64,000 bases of DNA from an uncultured Draconibacterium sp. (GCF_913060805.1 NZ_CAJXTC010000023.1:24086-88085), one strand, 5' to 3'; shown: positions 46,887 to 56,349, counted from the stretch's first letter. The notes: a model not told the origin generated them from the letters alone. Program-made: numbers and translations.

Positions 46887-49376
46887 TTATATGAATAAAT
46901 TCAAATTCGACTGGTCAGCTTCTTCCAAATAAGTAGCCACACCGCCAATTTCAACGCCTTCCATCAGTTCTTCTTTGTCAACGCCCATCACATCCATCGA
47001 CATTTGGCAGGCAATCATTTGCACACCATTTTCCATGGCTGTCTGAAGCATGTCTTCCAGCGAATCTACTTTTTTAGCCAGCATTCGCTTTTTCATCATT
47101 TTCGCGCCCACTCCCATCATATTCATTTTCGAGAGTTTCAAATCTCCGGCATCTTTAGCCATCATCGAACCAAACATCTTACTCATCACGTCTTTATCAA
47201 CATGCGGCTTGTCCGATTTTTTGATCACATTCAATCCCCAGAAAGTGAAGAACAAGGTTACTTTGCTTCCCATGGCTGCAGCTCCATTGGCAATTACCAG
47301 CGATGCGAGAGCACGATCCATATCGTCGCTAAAAACCACCATGGTTTTATTTTTTGCCGGTGCCACGCTCGTCTTCGCACTGCTTTCCTCTTGCTTTTTG
47401 CCTTTTTCGATCAACGCTTTTACTTTGCCCTTATCAGCAGAAACAGAAACCAACTTGTTGCCGGTCATGTTACACCACGATTTCACATCTTTCATAAAAC
47501 CCATGTCGGTAGCAATTTGCTCCAAACGCTCGCCGGGTTCGATGTTTTCAATTTGCTGTTTCAGCTTTAAAATTGGCCCCGGGCATTGCAAACCACAAGC
47601 ATCAACCTGAATGGTTTTTACCGGCGCTCCTTCAATTACTGCCTGTCCGTTATTCGCTTTTCCGCGATAAATGTGATCGTTTTTGGTAATATAGTTGGCC
47701 TCGAAAATATCTTCGTTACTTTGTTTACAGATGGAGTGCTCGTAAGTTTTGTAACCACCACTCAGGTTATAAACTTCACTGAAACCCGATTGTGAAAGAA
47801 TCCGGCAGGCAATGTAACCACGAAGTCCAACACCACAATAAACGATTATCTTTTTGTCTTTTGGAAGTTCGTTCAATCTTTCGCGTATATCGTCAACCGG
47901 AATATTCACCGAACCTTCAATGTGACCCAATTCGTTTTCTGCAGCTGTACGAACATCGAGCAACACAATGTTTTCCGAATGAAAGTTATGAATCTCATCC
48001 CAGCTTACGATTTTCAGTTTGCCGCTTACGATATTTTCTGCCGCAAAACCAGCCTGGTTCACCGGATCTTTTGCCGATGAAAACGGAGGTGCATATGCGT
48101 GCTCAATATCCTGAAGATCGTAAATGCTACCACCTTGTTTCAGCACGGTTGCGATTAGGTCGATACGTTTGTCAACTCCTTCGTAACCGATCATTTGCGC
48201 ACCATACAATTTACCATTTTCAGGATGGAAAAGAATTTTCAGCGTGTATGGCAAAGCATCGGGATAATAACCAGCATGCGAGGCACCGTGAATAATATTT
48301 GCCGTGTAAGGCATCATTTCATTCTTCAGCGTTTTTTCAGGAATACCAGTTGATGCCACAGTAATATCGAACACTTTAGCGATAGCGGTTGCGATGGCTC
48401 CTTTGTATTTACGTGTATTTCCGCTAACAATATTGTCGGCTACAATACGGCCTTGTTTGTTAGCCGGACCAGCCAAATAGATATTGCTTAGTTTTCCGGT
48501 AATCGGATGTGGAAAAGCCATAGCATCTCCCAATACGTAGATATTTTCGTCGTTGCTCAGCAAATATTCGTTGGCAATAATTCCGCCATTTGGAGCCAGA
48601 TTCAATCCGGCTTCGCGAGCCAGTTTATTTTCCGGTTTTACACCAATCGACAGGATAACGAGATCTGTTTCAATCTGGCGTCCCGATTGTAAGGTAACAT
48701 TCAACACGCCATCTTCGCGTTTAAATGAAGTTACTCCGTCTTTCAAAAAGAACTCCACCTGTTTTGTTTTCAGGTGCTGGTGAACGACTGCCGCCATTTC
48801 GTAATCAAGCGGTGCCATCACCTGTTTGGCCATTTCCACAATCGACACTTTCATTCCTAAATGGTGCAGGTTTTCGGCCATTTCAAGCCCGATAAAACCG
48901 GCACCAACTACTACCGCTCTTTTTGGTTGATGATCGTTGCAGTACGCTTTTACTTTATCTGTATCGGCAACATTTCGTAGCGTAAAAATCGATGGATCTT
49001 TAATTCCCGAAATCGGTGGTTTAATCGGTTCCGCTCCCGGCGATAATACCAACTTATCGTACGATTCGGTATACTCCTCGCCGGTTTTCACATTGCGAAC
49101 AACAACCGCCTGCTTTTCGCGATCAATTTTCACAACTTCGTTAAAAACCCGCACTTCAACGTTTAAGCGGGCTTTAAAACTCTCGGGTGTTTGTAAAAGC
49201 AATTTCTCCCGATCTTTAATAACATCTCCGATATAATAGGGCAATCCGCAGTTTGCATATGAAATATGTGCTCCACGTTCAAACATTATTATCTCCGCCT
49301 GCTCGTCTAATCGACGCAGCCTGGCCGCCACTGTTGCACCACCGGCAACTCCTCCAATGATTAAATATTTTGACAT
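46887..49376 (-). CDS. CoA-disulfide reductase-rhodanese-TusA-DsrE2 fusion
   Basis: The 829-residue protein has four sulfur-handling domains in line. Residues 1-445: FAD/NAD(P) disulfide reductase with YLIIGGVAGGATVAARLRR and the single redox Cys43 (YANCGLPYY) of CoA-disulfide or CoA-persulfide reductases, plus VVVGAGFIGLEMAENL for NAD(P). About 455-550: rhodanese with active Cys514 (VYCGVGLRG). About 590-660: TusA/SirA with Cys594 and Cys598 (VDACGLQCPGP). About 680-829: DsrE2-like domain (MVVFSDDMDRALASLVIANGAAAMGSKVTLFFTFWGLN). This suggests channelled transfer of sulfane sulfur among CoA, rhodanese and TusA cysteines within one polypeptide. Cytosolic, single-gene unit with a palindromic operator candidate and its own terminator. 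Confidence 0.93.
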   Translation of the reverse strand: MSKYLIIGGVAGGATVAARLRRLDEQAEIIMFERGAHISYANCGLPYYIGDVIKDREKLLLQTPESFKARLNVEVRVFNEVVKIDREKQAVVVRNVKTGEEYTESYDKLVLSPGAEPIKPPISGIKDPSIFTLRNVADTDKVKAYCNDHQPKRAVVVGAGFIGLEMAENLHHLGMKVSIVEMAKQVMAPLDYEMAAVVHQHLKTKQVEFFLKDGVTSFKREDGVLNVTLQSGRQIETDLVILSIGVKPENKLAREAGLNLAPNGGIIANEYLLSNDENIYVLGDAMAFPHPITGKLSNIYLAGPANKQGRIVADNIVSGNTRKYKGAIATAIAKVFDITVASTGIPEKTLKNEMMPYTANIIHGASHAGYYPDALPYTLKILFHPENGKLYGAQMIGYEGVDKRIDLIATVLKQGGSIYDLQDIEHAYAPPFSSAKDPVNQAGFAAENIVSGKLKIVSWDEIHNFHSENIVLLDVRTAAENELGHIEGSVNIPVDDIRERLNELPKDKKIIVYCGVGLRGYIACRILSQSGFSEVYNLSGGYKTYEHSICKQSNEDIFEANYITKNDHIYRGKANNGQAVIEGAPVKTIQVDACGLQCPGPILKLKQQIENIEPGERLEQIATDMGFMKDVKSWCNMTGNKLVSVSADKGKVKALIEKGKKQEESSAKTSVAPAKNKTMVVFSDDMDRALASLVIANGAAAMGSKVTLFFTFWGLNVIKKSDKPHVDKDVMSKMFGSMMAKDAGDLKLSKMNMMGVGAKMMKKRMLAKKVDSLEDMLQTAMENGVQMIACQMSMDVMGVDKEELMEGVEIGGVATYLEEADQSNLNLFI

Positions 49377-49391
49377 TTTTCGTATTGTTAT

Positions 49392-49451
49392 ATATAGATA
49401 TCTATATTTTTAGAGCACAAAAGTATGTTTTTAACTTTTGCTCATTTCAAA
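49392..49451 (-). promoter_or_regulatory. Promoter with palindromic operator for the sulfur-transfer fusion
   Basis: On the minus strand TTTG (49451-49448) and TACTTTTG (49425-49418) form a -33/-7 pair 22 bases apart, slightly wide. Just after the expected transcription start is a perfect 16-bp palindrome, ATATAGATATCTATAT (49392-49407). That position suits a repressor, for example an ArsR-type persulfide sensor; the regulator is not in the window. Confidence 0.55.
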
Positions 49452-49524
49452 CACGATTATGAGGAGTAAATAATTAACACAAATTTATCAGTCAAAAGTC
49501 ATGACTTTGCAGGTCCGGATTGGG

Positions 49525-49568
49525 GCAAAAAAAAACAGCTCTTTCAAAATTGATTGAAAGAGCTGTTT
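49525..49568 (-). terminator. Terminator of the M28 peptidase pair
   Basis: A 14-bp stem (AACAGCTCTTTCAA and its complement) with a 6-base loop, followed on the minus strand by a long T run. Confidence 0.9.
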
Positions 49569-49590
49569 CTCGGAAAATGAATTCCCAAAA

Positions 49591-51162
49591 CTATATGACC
49601 GGCTTATCTACCACCAAACGTTTCTTTTGATTGGCCAACTTGTAAGCTACTGAAAATGCATACTGTGTAACCCTTTTCATTTTATGAAAATCGATCTTGT
49701 CCAGCTCATCGGTAATTTCGTGATAATCGTCGTGCAAACCGGTTGACAAACCAAGAATTGGCACGCCATTTTTATAAAAGTGGTAATAATCGCTGCGGGT
49801 TAAAAAGGCTTTTGTAAGTTCATCGCTCGGCACAAGACCAAGATCTTCGCAAACTTCGTCGCTAATGTCCAGCAGCTCGGTACTTTGTCGGCCTGAAATG
49901 ATGTACATTCCGTTAGGTCCTGCTAAACTTTTTGAATTCACATCCACTGAATCCAGTTCCTTTTCTGCCGAACGACCGATCATATCGAGGTTAATATCAG
50001 CCAAAGTATTTTCCATTGAAATTACCGGATGCTGTGAGTAATAATCCGAGCCAAGCAGCCCTTTTTCTTCGCCGGTTACCCACGCAAAAACGATAGTGCG
50101 TTTAGGTTTCTTTTTCATGCTTTGGAAAGCCTCAGCAATTTCCAGCAAAGCAACTGTTCCTGTTCCGTTATCATCGGCACCGTTGTATATACCACCTTCA
50201 CCATCGGTTCCCAAATGATCGTAGTGCGCGGTAAAAATAATGCACTCTTTCTTCAATTCCGGATCGCTGCCTTCAACCATTGCAATTACATTTTTTCCCA
50301 CTATGTTGTCGGTCGATTTCACGAGGTCTACCTCCGTTGTCAGGTTGTTAATGGCAAAAGATTTCGGGCTTTCGCTTTTGTTAATTTCCTGTTGCAATCC
50401 GGCTAAGGTTTTCCCCGATCCTTCCAACATTTTATCGGCTAACTCATCGGTTCCAAAAATCAGTCGGATCGGAATAATCATCCCTTCTTTAGCTCCTTTT
50501 AACTTCAGGTTTCCGCCGGTTGCATATTTGCGTATGCTTTCAATGTATTCAGTATTTGGATTCATCGGATCGTTTACCAAAACCAAAGCTTTGGCGCCTC
50601 CCATCATTGCCCGCGACATTTTTTTCATTTCGGTATCCATGTCGGGCTCAGCTCCTTCTTTTGCCTGCTCAAGCGTGCGGGTCATAACCAGCACAATTTT
50701 ACCTTTTAAATCCAGGTCTTTTGTGTCGTTGTATTTGGTATCCTCGTTGTACCAGCCATAACCGGCAAACACCACATCGCCCCTAATAGTGTCATTTTTT
50801 GCAGGTCCTCCCAACGAAAAAATATCCTTTGTCTGGTAGCTTATATTTCCGTTGGCGTCTTTTAAACTTAGCACAGTCTGATCCAAATCTGGCGTTACAG
50901 CTTCCATCTCAATATTCTGAAAATAGCCTTCAACTCCGGGAGTCAGGCCCATTTTTGCACATTGAGATTTCAGGTAATCGGCAGCAAGATCAACGCCCGG
51001 CGTTTCGGTAAAAAAATCGCGCCCTCGCATATTGTCGCTGGCAATAAATTCCAGATGCGCTTTCAGATCATTCTCGGTAATGGTTTGCAATTCCTTTTTT
51101 TGCGCAACAGCCACAATTGAAACTGCCACACAAAACAGCGTAAAAAGTAGTTTGGTGTTCAT
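49591..51162 (-). CDS. Secreted M28 family zinc aminopeptidase (copy 1)
   Basis: The 523-residue protein has a signal peptide (MNTKLLFTLFCVAVSIVAVAQ), an N-terminal segment with FIASDNMRGRDFFTETPG, a protease-associated-type insertion (VVFAGYGWYNEDTKYNDTKDLDLKGKIVLVMTR), and the M28 zinc site: FTAHYDHLG, YNGADDNGTGTVALLEIAEAF, VTGEEKGLLGSDYY and DINLDMIGR. These supply the His, bridging Asp, catalytic Glu and other ligands of a two-zinc aminopeptidase or carboxypeptidase. It follows the second, clearly paralogous copy by 24 bases; the two arose by tandem duplication and share an operon. Confidence 0.92.
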   Translation of the reverse strand: MNTKLLFTLFCVAVSIVAVAQKKELQTITENDLKAHLEFIASDNMRGRDFFTETPGVDLAADYLKSQCAKMGLTPGVEGYFQNIEMEAVTPDLDQTVLSLKDANGNISYQTKDIFSLGGPAKNDTIRGDVVFAGYGWYNEDTKYNDTKDLDLKGKIVLVMTRTLEQAKEGAEPDMDTEMKKMSRAMMGGAKALVLVNDPMNPNTEYIESIRKYATGGNLKLKGAKEGMIIPIRLIFGTDELADKMLEGSGKTLAGLQQEINKSESPKSFAINNLTTEVDLVKSTDNIVGKNVIAMVEGSDPELKKECIIFTAHYDHLGTDGEGGIYNGADDNGTGTVALLEIAEAFQSMKKKPKRTIVFAWVTGEEKGLLGSDYYSQHPVISMENTLADINLDMIGRSAEKELDSVDVNSKSLAGPNGMYIISGRQSTELLDISDEVCEDLGLVPSDELTKAFLTRSDYYHFYKNGVPILGLSTGLHDDYHEITDELDKIDFHKMKRVTQYAFSVAYKLANQKKRLVVDKPVI

Positions 51163-51186
51163 GTTTTTAGGTTTAATATAATTCGA

Positions 51187-52719
51187 TTAAAATTCTACGT
51201 CTTCTTTATTGGCCAAATCAAAACCTACTAAAAAGCAAAGATCGGCAACACGCTTTATTTTTTCAAAGTTTATTCGTTCCACCTCATCGCCAACTTTGTG
51301 GTAATCGGCATGATAACCGGTGGCGTAATTTAAAATTGGCACACCGTATTTGTGGAAATGGTAATGATCGCTGGCACGTAAAAAACGCTCTTTTGGCAAA
51401 CTGGTGTCGGGCACTAATCCCAACTCGGCACAGTGCGCCGCATTTATCTCGGCCAACTCGGGCCACACATCGTTCGACAGCGTGTAGAGCCCATCAAAGT
51501 CTTTCACTTTTTTGGGGGAGTCTTTCCATACATCGTCGCGCGGGCCATCGTAAACGCGCCCAACCATATCGAGGTTAATAGAAGCAACTGTTTTATCCAA
51601 CGGGAAAATAGGGTGATCGCAATAATAGCTCGATCCGAAATGTCCTTTCTCTTCGCAGGTTACCCACAGAAAAACGATACTACGTTTCGGTTTTTGCTCC
51701 AGAGATGCAAAAGCTTCTGCCACTTCCATAATGGCCACAGTTCCCGATCCGTTGTCGTCGGCACCGTTGTACACATCGCCATCTTTTCCAACACCAAGAT
51801 GATCGTAATGCGCCATGAAAACAATGTATTCGTTCTTCAAAACCGGGTCCGATCCTTCAACATAAGCAATTACATTTTTTCCCTCCAGCAATTCTGGCTC
51901 CGATCCCGATTTCAGGCTTAATGTTTCTGAAACTTCAGATACTGCTTCTGATCCAGCGGCTACTTCTTCAAGGTACTTTTTGTATTGACCATTTTTACCC
52001 AGCAAAGCATCTGCAACTTTTGGAGTGGCCAGCAAAACGGCAGGCTGCGCAGAAACATCGTCAGTTTTTACGCTGTACCCCGGACGGCTCATCCAACCTT
52101 GCAATTGTTTAAAGGTTTTATTTTCGGTGTCTTTCGGATTCGTAATCATCAGCATAGCCTTTGGCTGCTTTTCCATGATGGCATTCATTTTGGCGCGCTC
52201 TACGCGGTTTTGCCACTCAAATGCCTCTTCGCCCGAAAACGATTCCGCATTTCCCTGCGCAACAACAACCAGCTTGTCTTTTATATCGAGCGACTCCAAA
52301 TTTTCGCCAAAACCGATGAATACAACCGGCTCTTCATCAAGACTAAAAACGCCGGGAGTCTGATTGAGCTTCACGAGTTCTTCGGTGCGGTAAACCGATT
52401 TGCCCTTTTTATTGTTTACTTCAATAAAATCATCTGTACTAAGTGCAGTGTGCAAAATTGGCACCGGCTGAAAATAGTTTTCCACTGCGGGTTTCAGCCC
52501 AATTTCTTTTGCATAATCGGCCAGGTAATTTGCCGTAATTTCAAGTCCGTCAACTTCGGTGCCCAGTTCTCTGCCCTGCAATTCGTCGGAAGCAATAAAT
52601 GTGAGGTATTCGGTTAAATCAGGAATATCGATTTTCGACATTGCTTCGTTCTGCGCATTAGCCGAAAACAGAAACGCCAAAAGGCTAAAATAAATAAGTA
52701 CAGTTTTACGTATTAACAT
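51187..52719 (-). CDS. Secreted M28 family zinc aminopeptidase (copy 2)
   Basis: The 510-residue protein has a signal peptide (MLIRKTVLIYFSLLAFLFSANAQ), the same early motif FIASDELQGRELGTEVDG, and the M28 site: FMAHYDHLGVGKDGDVYNGADDNGSGTVAIMEVAEAF, VTCEEKGHFGSSYY and SINLDMVGR. The ending HFHKYGVPILNYATGYHADYHKVGDEVERINFEKIKRVADL matches copy 1 in order and spacing. It is the first gene of the pair. Divergence between copies is considerable outside the motifs, so different peptide specificity is likely. A metallopeptidase of family M48 begins 140 bases away on the other strand. Confidence 0.92.
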   Translation of the reverse strand: MLIRKTVLIYFSLLAFLFSANAQNEAMSKIDIPDLTEYLTFIASDELQGRELGTEVDGLEITANYLADYAKEIGLKPAVENYFQPVPILHTALSTDDFIEVNNKKGKSVYRTEELVKLNQTPGVFSLDEEPVVFIGFGENLESLDIKDKLVVVAQGNAESFSGEEAFEWQNRVERAKMNAIMEKQPKAMLMITNPKDTENKTFKQLQGWMSRPGYSVKTDDVSAQPAVLLATPKVADALLGKNGQYKKYLEEVAAGSEAVSEVSETLSLKSGSEPELLEGKNVIAYVEGSDPVLKNEYIVFMAHYDHLGVGKDGDVYNGADDNGSGTVAIMEVAEAFASLEQKPKRSIVFLWVTCEEKGHFGSSYYCDHPIFPLDKTVASINLDMVGRVYDGPRDDVWKDSPKKVKDFDGLYTLSNDVWPELAEINAAHCAELGLVPDTSLPKERFLRASDHYHFHKYGVPILNYATGYHADYHKVGDEVERINFEKIKRVADLCFLVGFDLANKEDVEF

Positions 52720-52749
52720 ACGGGTGATTTTAAAAAATGAAGTAAATAT

Positions 52750-52757
52750 TATCTTTG
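52750..52757 (+). promoter_or_regulatory. -7 promoter box (TATCTTTG) ahead of the M48 gene
   Basis: Exact TAnnTTTG, about 105 bases before the M48 start, in the divergent spacer between the M28 and M48 genes. Confidence 0.45.
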
Positions 52758-52861
52758 TGTAAGAGCGAATTTAACAATTAAGCCCATACAGGCAAGCCAT
52801 AAATAACAATTTGACACGAATAAATGTGAATTCTTAACCATCCTTCAAAAATTCGAGAAAA

Positions 52862-54334
52862 ATGAAAACAATCAAAACATTTTCAGTAATTCTTTTAACC
52901 GTTTCGTTAGTGCTACTGATACCGTCGTGCGCCATAAATCCCGTTACCGGGAAAAAGGAGCTGATGTTTATGACGGAAGAACAGGAAATTGCCATGGGAG
53001 CACAATACGACCCAACGGTTATTTCAACATTTGGATTGTATGATGATGAAGAACTGCTGAATTTTATAACGGAAAAAGGTACCGAAATAGGGAAAATCTC
53101 GCATCGCCCAGACTTACAATTTCATTTCAGGGTATTGGATTCGCCGGTGGTAAATGCTTTTGCCGTGCCGGGCGGATATGTATATTTTACCCGCGGAATA
53201 CTGGCGCAGTTTAATAACGAAGCAGAACTGCTGGGTGTATTGGGCCACGAAATAGGTCACGTTACGGCACGACATTCGGCTCAACAACAAACACGACAGC
53301 AACTCAGCCAGTTTGCACTGGCCGCCGGAATGATTGCCGTGCCCGAAGTGGCGCAGTTTGCCGGCGAAGCTACCGCAGCTATGGAACTGTTGTTTTTAAG
53401 TTTTAGCCGCGCCAACGAACGTGAAGCCGACCGTTTGGGTGTTGAATATTCGACCAAAATTGGTTACGATGCCCACAAAATGGCCGACTTTTTCACTGTG
53501 CTTGATAAAATGCAGGGAGGTGGCGAAGGGAGCACTGCCGGCGTTCCGATTTGGATGTCGACACACCCCGATCCGGGTGACAGAACTGTTGCCGTAAATC
53601 AAAAAACGGCCGAATGGCAAGCTCAACTGCCCCAACAAAATTACGCTGTAAAGTCCGACGAATATCTGAAGATGATCGACGGAATTGTGTATGGTGAAAA
53701 CCCACGTCACGGTTTTGAAGAGAACAGCATGTTTTATCATCCCGATCTGGCATTTCAGTTCCCGATACCCAAAAGCTGGACACTGATAAATTCGCCGCTT
53801 CAGGTGCAAATTGTTCCTGAGAACAAGGATGCTGCAATTATTTTTGAGCTGACGCAGGAAAAAGGTGCCGATGCAGTTGCGCAAAAAACAATATCCGATT
53901 TACAACTTAAACTCATCGATAAAAACAATGTAAAAGTGAACGGACTGAATGCGGTGGTTACCCTTTCGGAACAGGTTTCGCAAAACAATGCGGGGCAAGA
54001 ACAGGGGCTAAAAATCCTGTCGTATTTTATCGAAAAAGATGCGATGGTTTATACTTTTCACGGTCTTTGTTTAGATGCGAATTTTAATGGGTATAAACCT
54101 GCGTTTGAGTCGACCATGAAGAACTTTGCGCGACTTACCGACGCTTCAAAACTTAATATTCAACCCGACCGCATTAAGGTCATTTCAATTAACAGTGCAT
54201 CGGTTTCGTTGAAAGATGCTTTTGACTACTACAAAGTTCCGCAAGACAGATTTGAAGAAATGGCTTTGCTGAACAACCGCGAGTTGAGCGATGTGTTGAG
54301 ACGTGGAGATTTGATTAAGATTTTAGCGAAATAA
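52862..54334 (+). CDS. M48 family metalloprotease lipoprotein (BepA/LoiP-like)
   Basis: The 490-residue protein has a lipobox LIPSC (Cys23) followed by AINPVTGKKELMFMTEEQEIAMGAQ, the usual opening of envelope M48 proteases. The zinc site is His129-Glu130-x2-His133 (LGHEIGHVTARHSAQQ), with the third ligand in RANEREADRLGVEY near 185, and VPIWMSTHPDPGDRT near 225 completes the catalytic domain. The following 250 residues include a domain of mixed beta structure and a LysM-like end (VSLKDAFDYYKVPQDRFEEMALLNNRELSDVLRRGDLIKIL). Relatives degrade misfolded outer-membrane proteins. The small barrel-protein gene 30 bases downstream is likely co-transcribed. Confidence 0.92.
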   Translation: MKTIKTFSVILLTVSLVLLIPSCAINPVTGKKELMFMTEEQEIAMGAQYDPTVISTFGLYDDEELLNFITEKGTEIGKISHRPDLQFHFRVLDSPVVNAFAVPGGYVYFTRGILAQFNNEAELLGVLGHEIGHVTARHSAQQQTRQQLSQFALAAGMIAVPEVAQFAGEATAAMELLFLSFSRANEREADRLGVEYSTKIGYDAHKMADFFTVLDKMQGGGEGSTAGVPIWMSTHPDPGDRTVAVNQKTAEWQAQLPQQNYAVKSDEYLKMIDGIVYGENPRHGFEENSMFYHPDLAFQFPIPKSWTLINSPLQVQIVPENKDAAIIFELTQEKGADAVAQKTISDLQLKLIDKNNVKVNGLNAVVTLSEQVSQNNAGQEQGLKILSYFIEKDAMVYTFHGLCLDANFNGYKPAFESTMKNFARLTDASKLNIQPDRIKVISINSASVSLKDAFDYYKVPQDRFEEMALLNNRELSDVLRRGDLIKILAK

Positions 54335-54363
54335 TTATTAATTCAGAAAACAATTTTTACAAA

Positions 54364-54849
54364 ATGAAAAAGACACTACAAAGAATTGTATTGACAGCAA
54401 TTTTAGCTGTTACAGGTATTTTTATTGGAAACGCACAGGAACTTGGTATACGTTTTGGCGATGTTTCGGCCGGAAGCGTTGCAGTTGATGGAATTTTCTC
54501 GACAGGAGAATTTAACCGTTTGCATGCCGACCTTTCGTTTGGCGACGGTGTAGCTGCCGACCTATTGTGGGATTTCCTTTACCGTCCGCTGGCCGACGAA
54601 GCTTTTAACTGGTATATGGGTGTTGGACCATACCTGGCCATTATCGATCACGACTATGTTGTTGCCGGAGACCATAAATCAGAAACAGATTTTAATCTGG
54701 GAGCAGCTTTTGAAATTGGCCTTGAATACCGGTTTGTGGAAATTCCGCTGGTTTTAGGACTTGATTACCGCCCGGCGCTGGAGATTATTGACAATACCGA
54801 CCTCCACTGGGGTGGTTTTGGATTTAATGTGCGCTATGTGTTTAATTAA
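54364..54849 (+). CDS. Small outer-membrane beta-barrel protein, function unknown
   Basis: The 161-residue protein has a signal peptide (MKKTLQRIVLTAILAVTGIFIGNAQ) and alternating polar/apolar strands (LGIRFGDVSAGSVAVDGIFS, FNRLHADLSFGDGVAADLLWDFLYR, WYMGVGPYLAI, FNLGAAFEIGLEYRF, LVLGLDYRPALEI, WGGFGFNVRYVFN), ending in Phe-Asn as an OMP-like strand. That suggests an 8-strand barrel, similar to OmpW/OmpX-size proteins. No known specific family. It follows the M48 protease gene by 30 bases and is followed by a terminator. Confidence 0.8.
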   Translation: MKKTLQRIVLTAILAVTGIFIGNAQELGIRFGDVSAGSVAVDGIFSTGEFNRLHADLSFGDGVAADLLWDFLYRPLADEAFNWYMGVGPYLAIIDHDYVVAGDHKSETDFNLGAAFEIGLEYRFVEIPLVLGLDYRPALEIIDNTDLHWGGFGFNVRYVFN

Positions 54850-54871
54850 ACCATGCATAAAATATAAAAAG

Positions 54872-54898
54872 AAAAGCGTGCCATTGGCGCGCTTTTTT
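54872..54898 (+). terminator. Terminator after the small barrel gene
   Basis: AAAGCGTGCC pairs with GGCGCGCTTT (one G-T pair) around ATT, followed by T run. May also serve the convergent sulfatase gene. Confidence 0.85.
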
Positions 54899-54930
54899 AT
54901 TTTGTCATTTCCCATTTTAACGGGAGTTTT

Positions 54931-56349
54931 CTAATCCTGTATTGGCTTATTATTTTTTATAGCATCCTCTGCCTGTTCGGCCATAGCTAAAATGGTGTCC
55001 ACCACGTCGGGATTTTTATCAGCAACATTTTCCTTCTCACCCGGATCGTTTTCCACATCGTATAAATGTGCTGTATCCAAATTTCCGGTCCAGTGTTCTC
55101 CGGGCAATATCAGTTTCCAGTTTTTATACCTCACACTCATTAGTCTTCCTGTTGCAGTAAAACCATACACCGCTTTATGAGGTGCAACAGCTCCTGCTTC
55201 ATTTTTCATAAGAGGCAAAATATTTTTCCCATCGATTACCCTGTCGGTAGGAATTTCGGCACCAGCAATATTGGCAAATGTGGTAAACAGATCCATGCCC
55301 GTTACTGGTACATCACATTCAGTCTCTGCAGGAATTACATCCGGCCATTTCATAATACACGATACCCGGATTCCACCTTCGTAACGTTCCTGGTATTTGC
55401 CTTCGCGCAAAATGTGCTCGCGGTCGGGATCGGTAAAACCAAACTTTCCGTAGCAGTTTTCCAACTCCTCGTCGCGGTGCACCAACGGGCCATTATCCGA
55501 AGAAAATACGATGATTGTATTGTCTTCAATTTTCAGTCGCTTTAAGGTATTTAGAATGATGCCCACCGAACGGTCGAGGTATTCAACAGCGTCGCCATAT
55601 GCCGCGGCTTTGCTTTGCCCTTCGAAACCTTTTGGAACAAACCAGGGCGTGTGCGTTTCGATGTTTGCATATTGCAGATAGAACGGTTTGTCCTCCTGTG
55701 TTGCGCGGTATATAAACTTGCAGGCTTCGCGGGTAAACAATGCCGGAAGCTCGGCCAAGTCATTGTTGTCGCATCGTTTTATAATTTGCGCCTGCTCGAT
55801 TAACGGAATCTCCGGATCGCTGATACCATTTGGTCGCCAGCCCGAATTCCCGATACGCTCCGGGCCATGATCGTTGGGATAAGGAATTCCCAGAAACTCG
55901 TCGAAACCATGAACACATGGCAAATACTGTGGCAAGTGTCCTAAGTGCCATTTACCGTATAATCCGGTAGTGTAGCCTTGTTCTTTTAGCAATTCGGTGA
56001 TTGAAACCTCCAGCTCGTCTTCCAAACCATGTTTCGAATGCGGAAACAGCACGTACAAGCCCGTACCGTTATTTACCCTTGGCGCATATCGACCGGTTAA
56101 AGTGGCTGCCCGAGATGGCGTACATGTACCGTGTGGCGCATAAAAACTCGTGAACTTCATGCCTTCTGCTGCCAACTTATCCAGGTTAGGCGTATTGATG
56201 TCCTTCGAGCCAAAACAACTCAGATCGTCGAAGCCCACATCATCGGCAAGAATATGAATAATATTGGGCTTTTTGGTGTCCTGAGCCTGAACTTTTGCAA
56301 GTGAGAAAAACCCACAAAGCACTATCAACAGTTTAAATTTGAAATTCAT
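54931..56349 (-). CDS. Secreted sulfatase (family S1, formylglycine type)
   Basis: The 472-residue protein has a signal peptide (MNFKFKLLIVLCGFFSLAKVQAQ) and the S1 signature: PNIIHILADDVGFDDLSCFGS with metal-binding Asp pair, then GTCTPSRAATLTGRY where Cys76 is converted to formylglycine (C-x-P-x-R), GLYGKWHLGH near 135, and FSSDNGP near 295. It hydrolyses sulfate esters, probably on a polysaccharide. The anaerobic or aerobic maturase (anSME or FGE) is not nearby. Followed on the same strand by nothing; upstream lies a GH5 gene, 150 bases away, transcribed in the same direction, suggesting a loose glycan-use group. Confidence 0.93.
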   Translation of the reverse strand: MNFKFKLLIVLCGFFSLAKVQAQDTKKPNIIHILADDVGFDDLSCFGSKDINTPNLDKLAAEGMKFTSFYAPHGTCTPSRAATLTGRYAPRVNNGTGLYVLFPHSKHGLEDELEVSITELLKEQGYTTGLYGKWHLGHLPQYLPCVHGFDEFLGIPYPNDHGPERIGNSGWRPNGISDPEIPLIEQAQIIKRCDNNDLAELPALFTREACKFIYRATQEDKPFYLQYANIETHTPWFVPKGFEGQSKAAAYGDAVEYLDRSVGIILNTLKRLKIEDNTIIVFSSDNGPLVHRDEELENCYGKFGFTDPDREHILREGKYQERYEGGIRVSCIMKWPDVIPAETECDVPVTGMDLFTTFANIAGAEIPTDRVIDGKNILPLMKNEAGAVAPHKAVYGFTATGRLMSVRYKNWKLILPGEHWTGNLDTAHLYDVENDPGEKENVADKNPDVVDTILAMAEQAEDAIKNNKPIQD

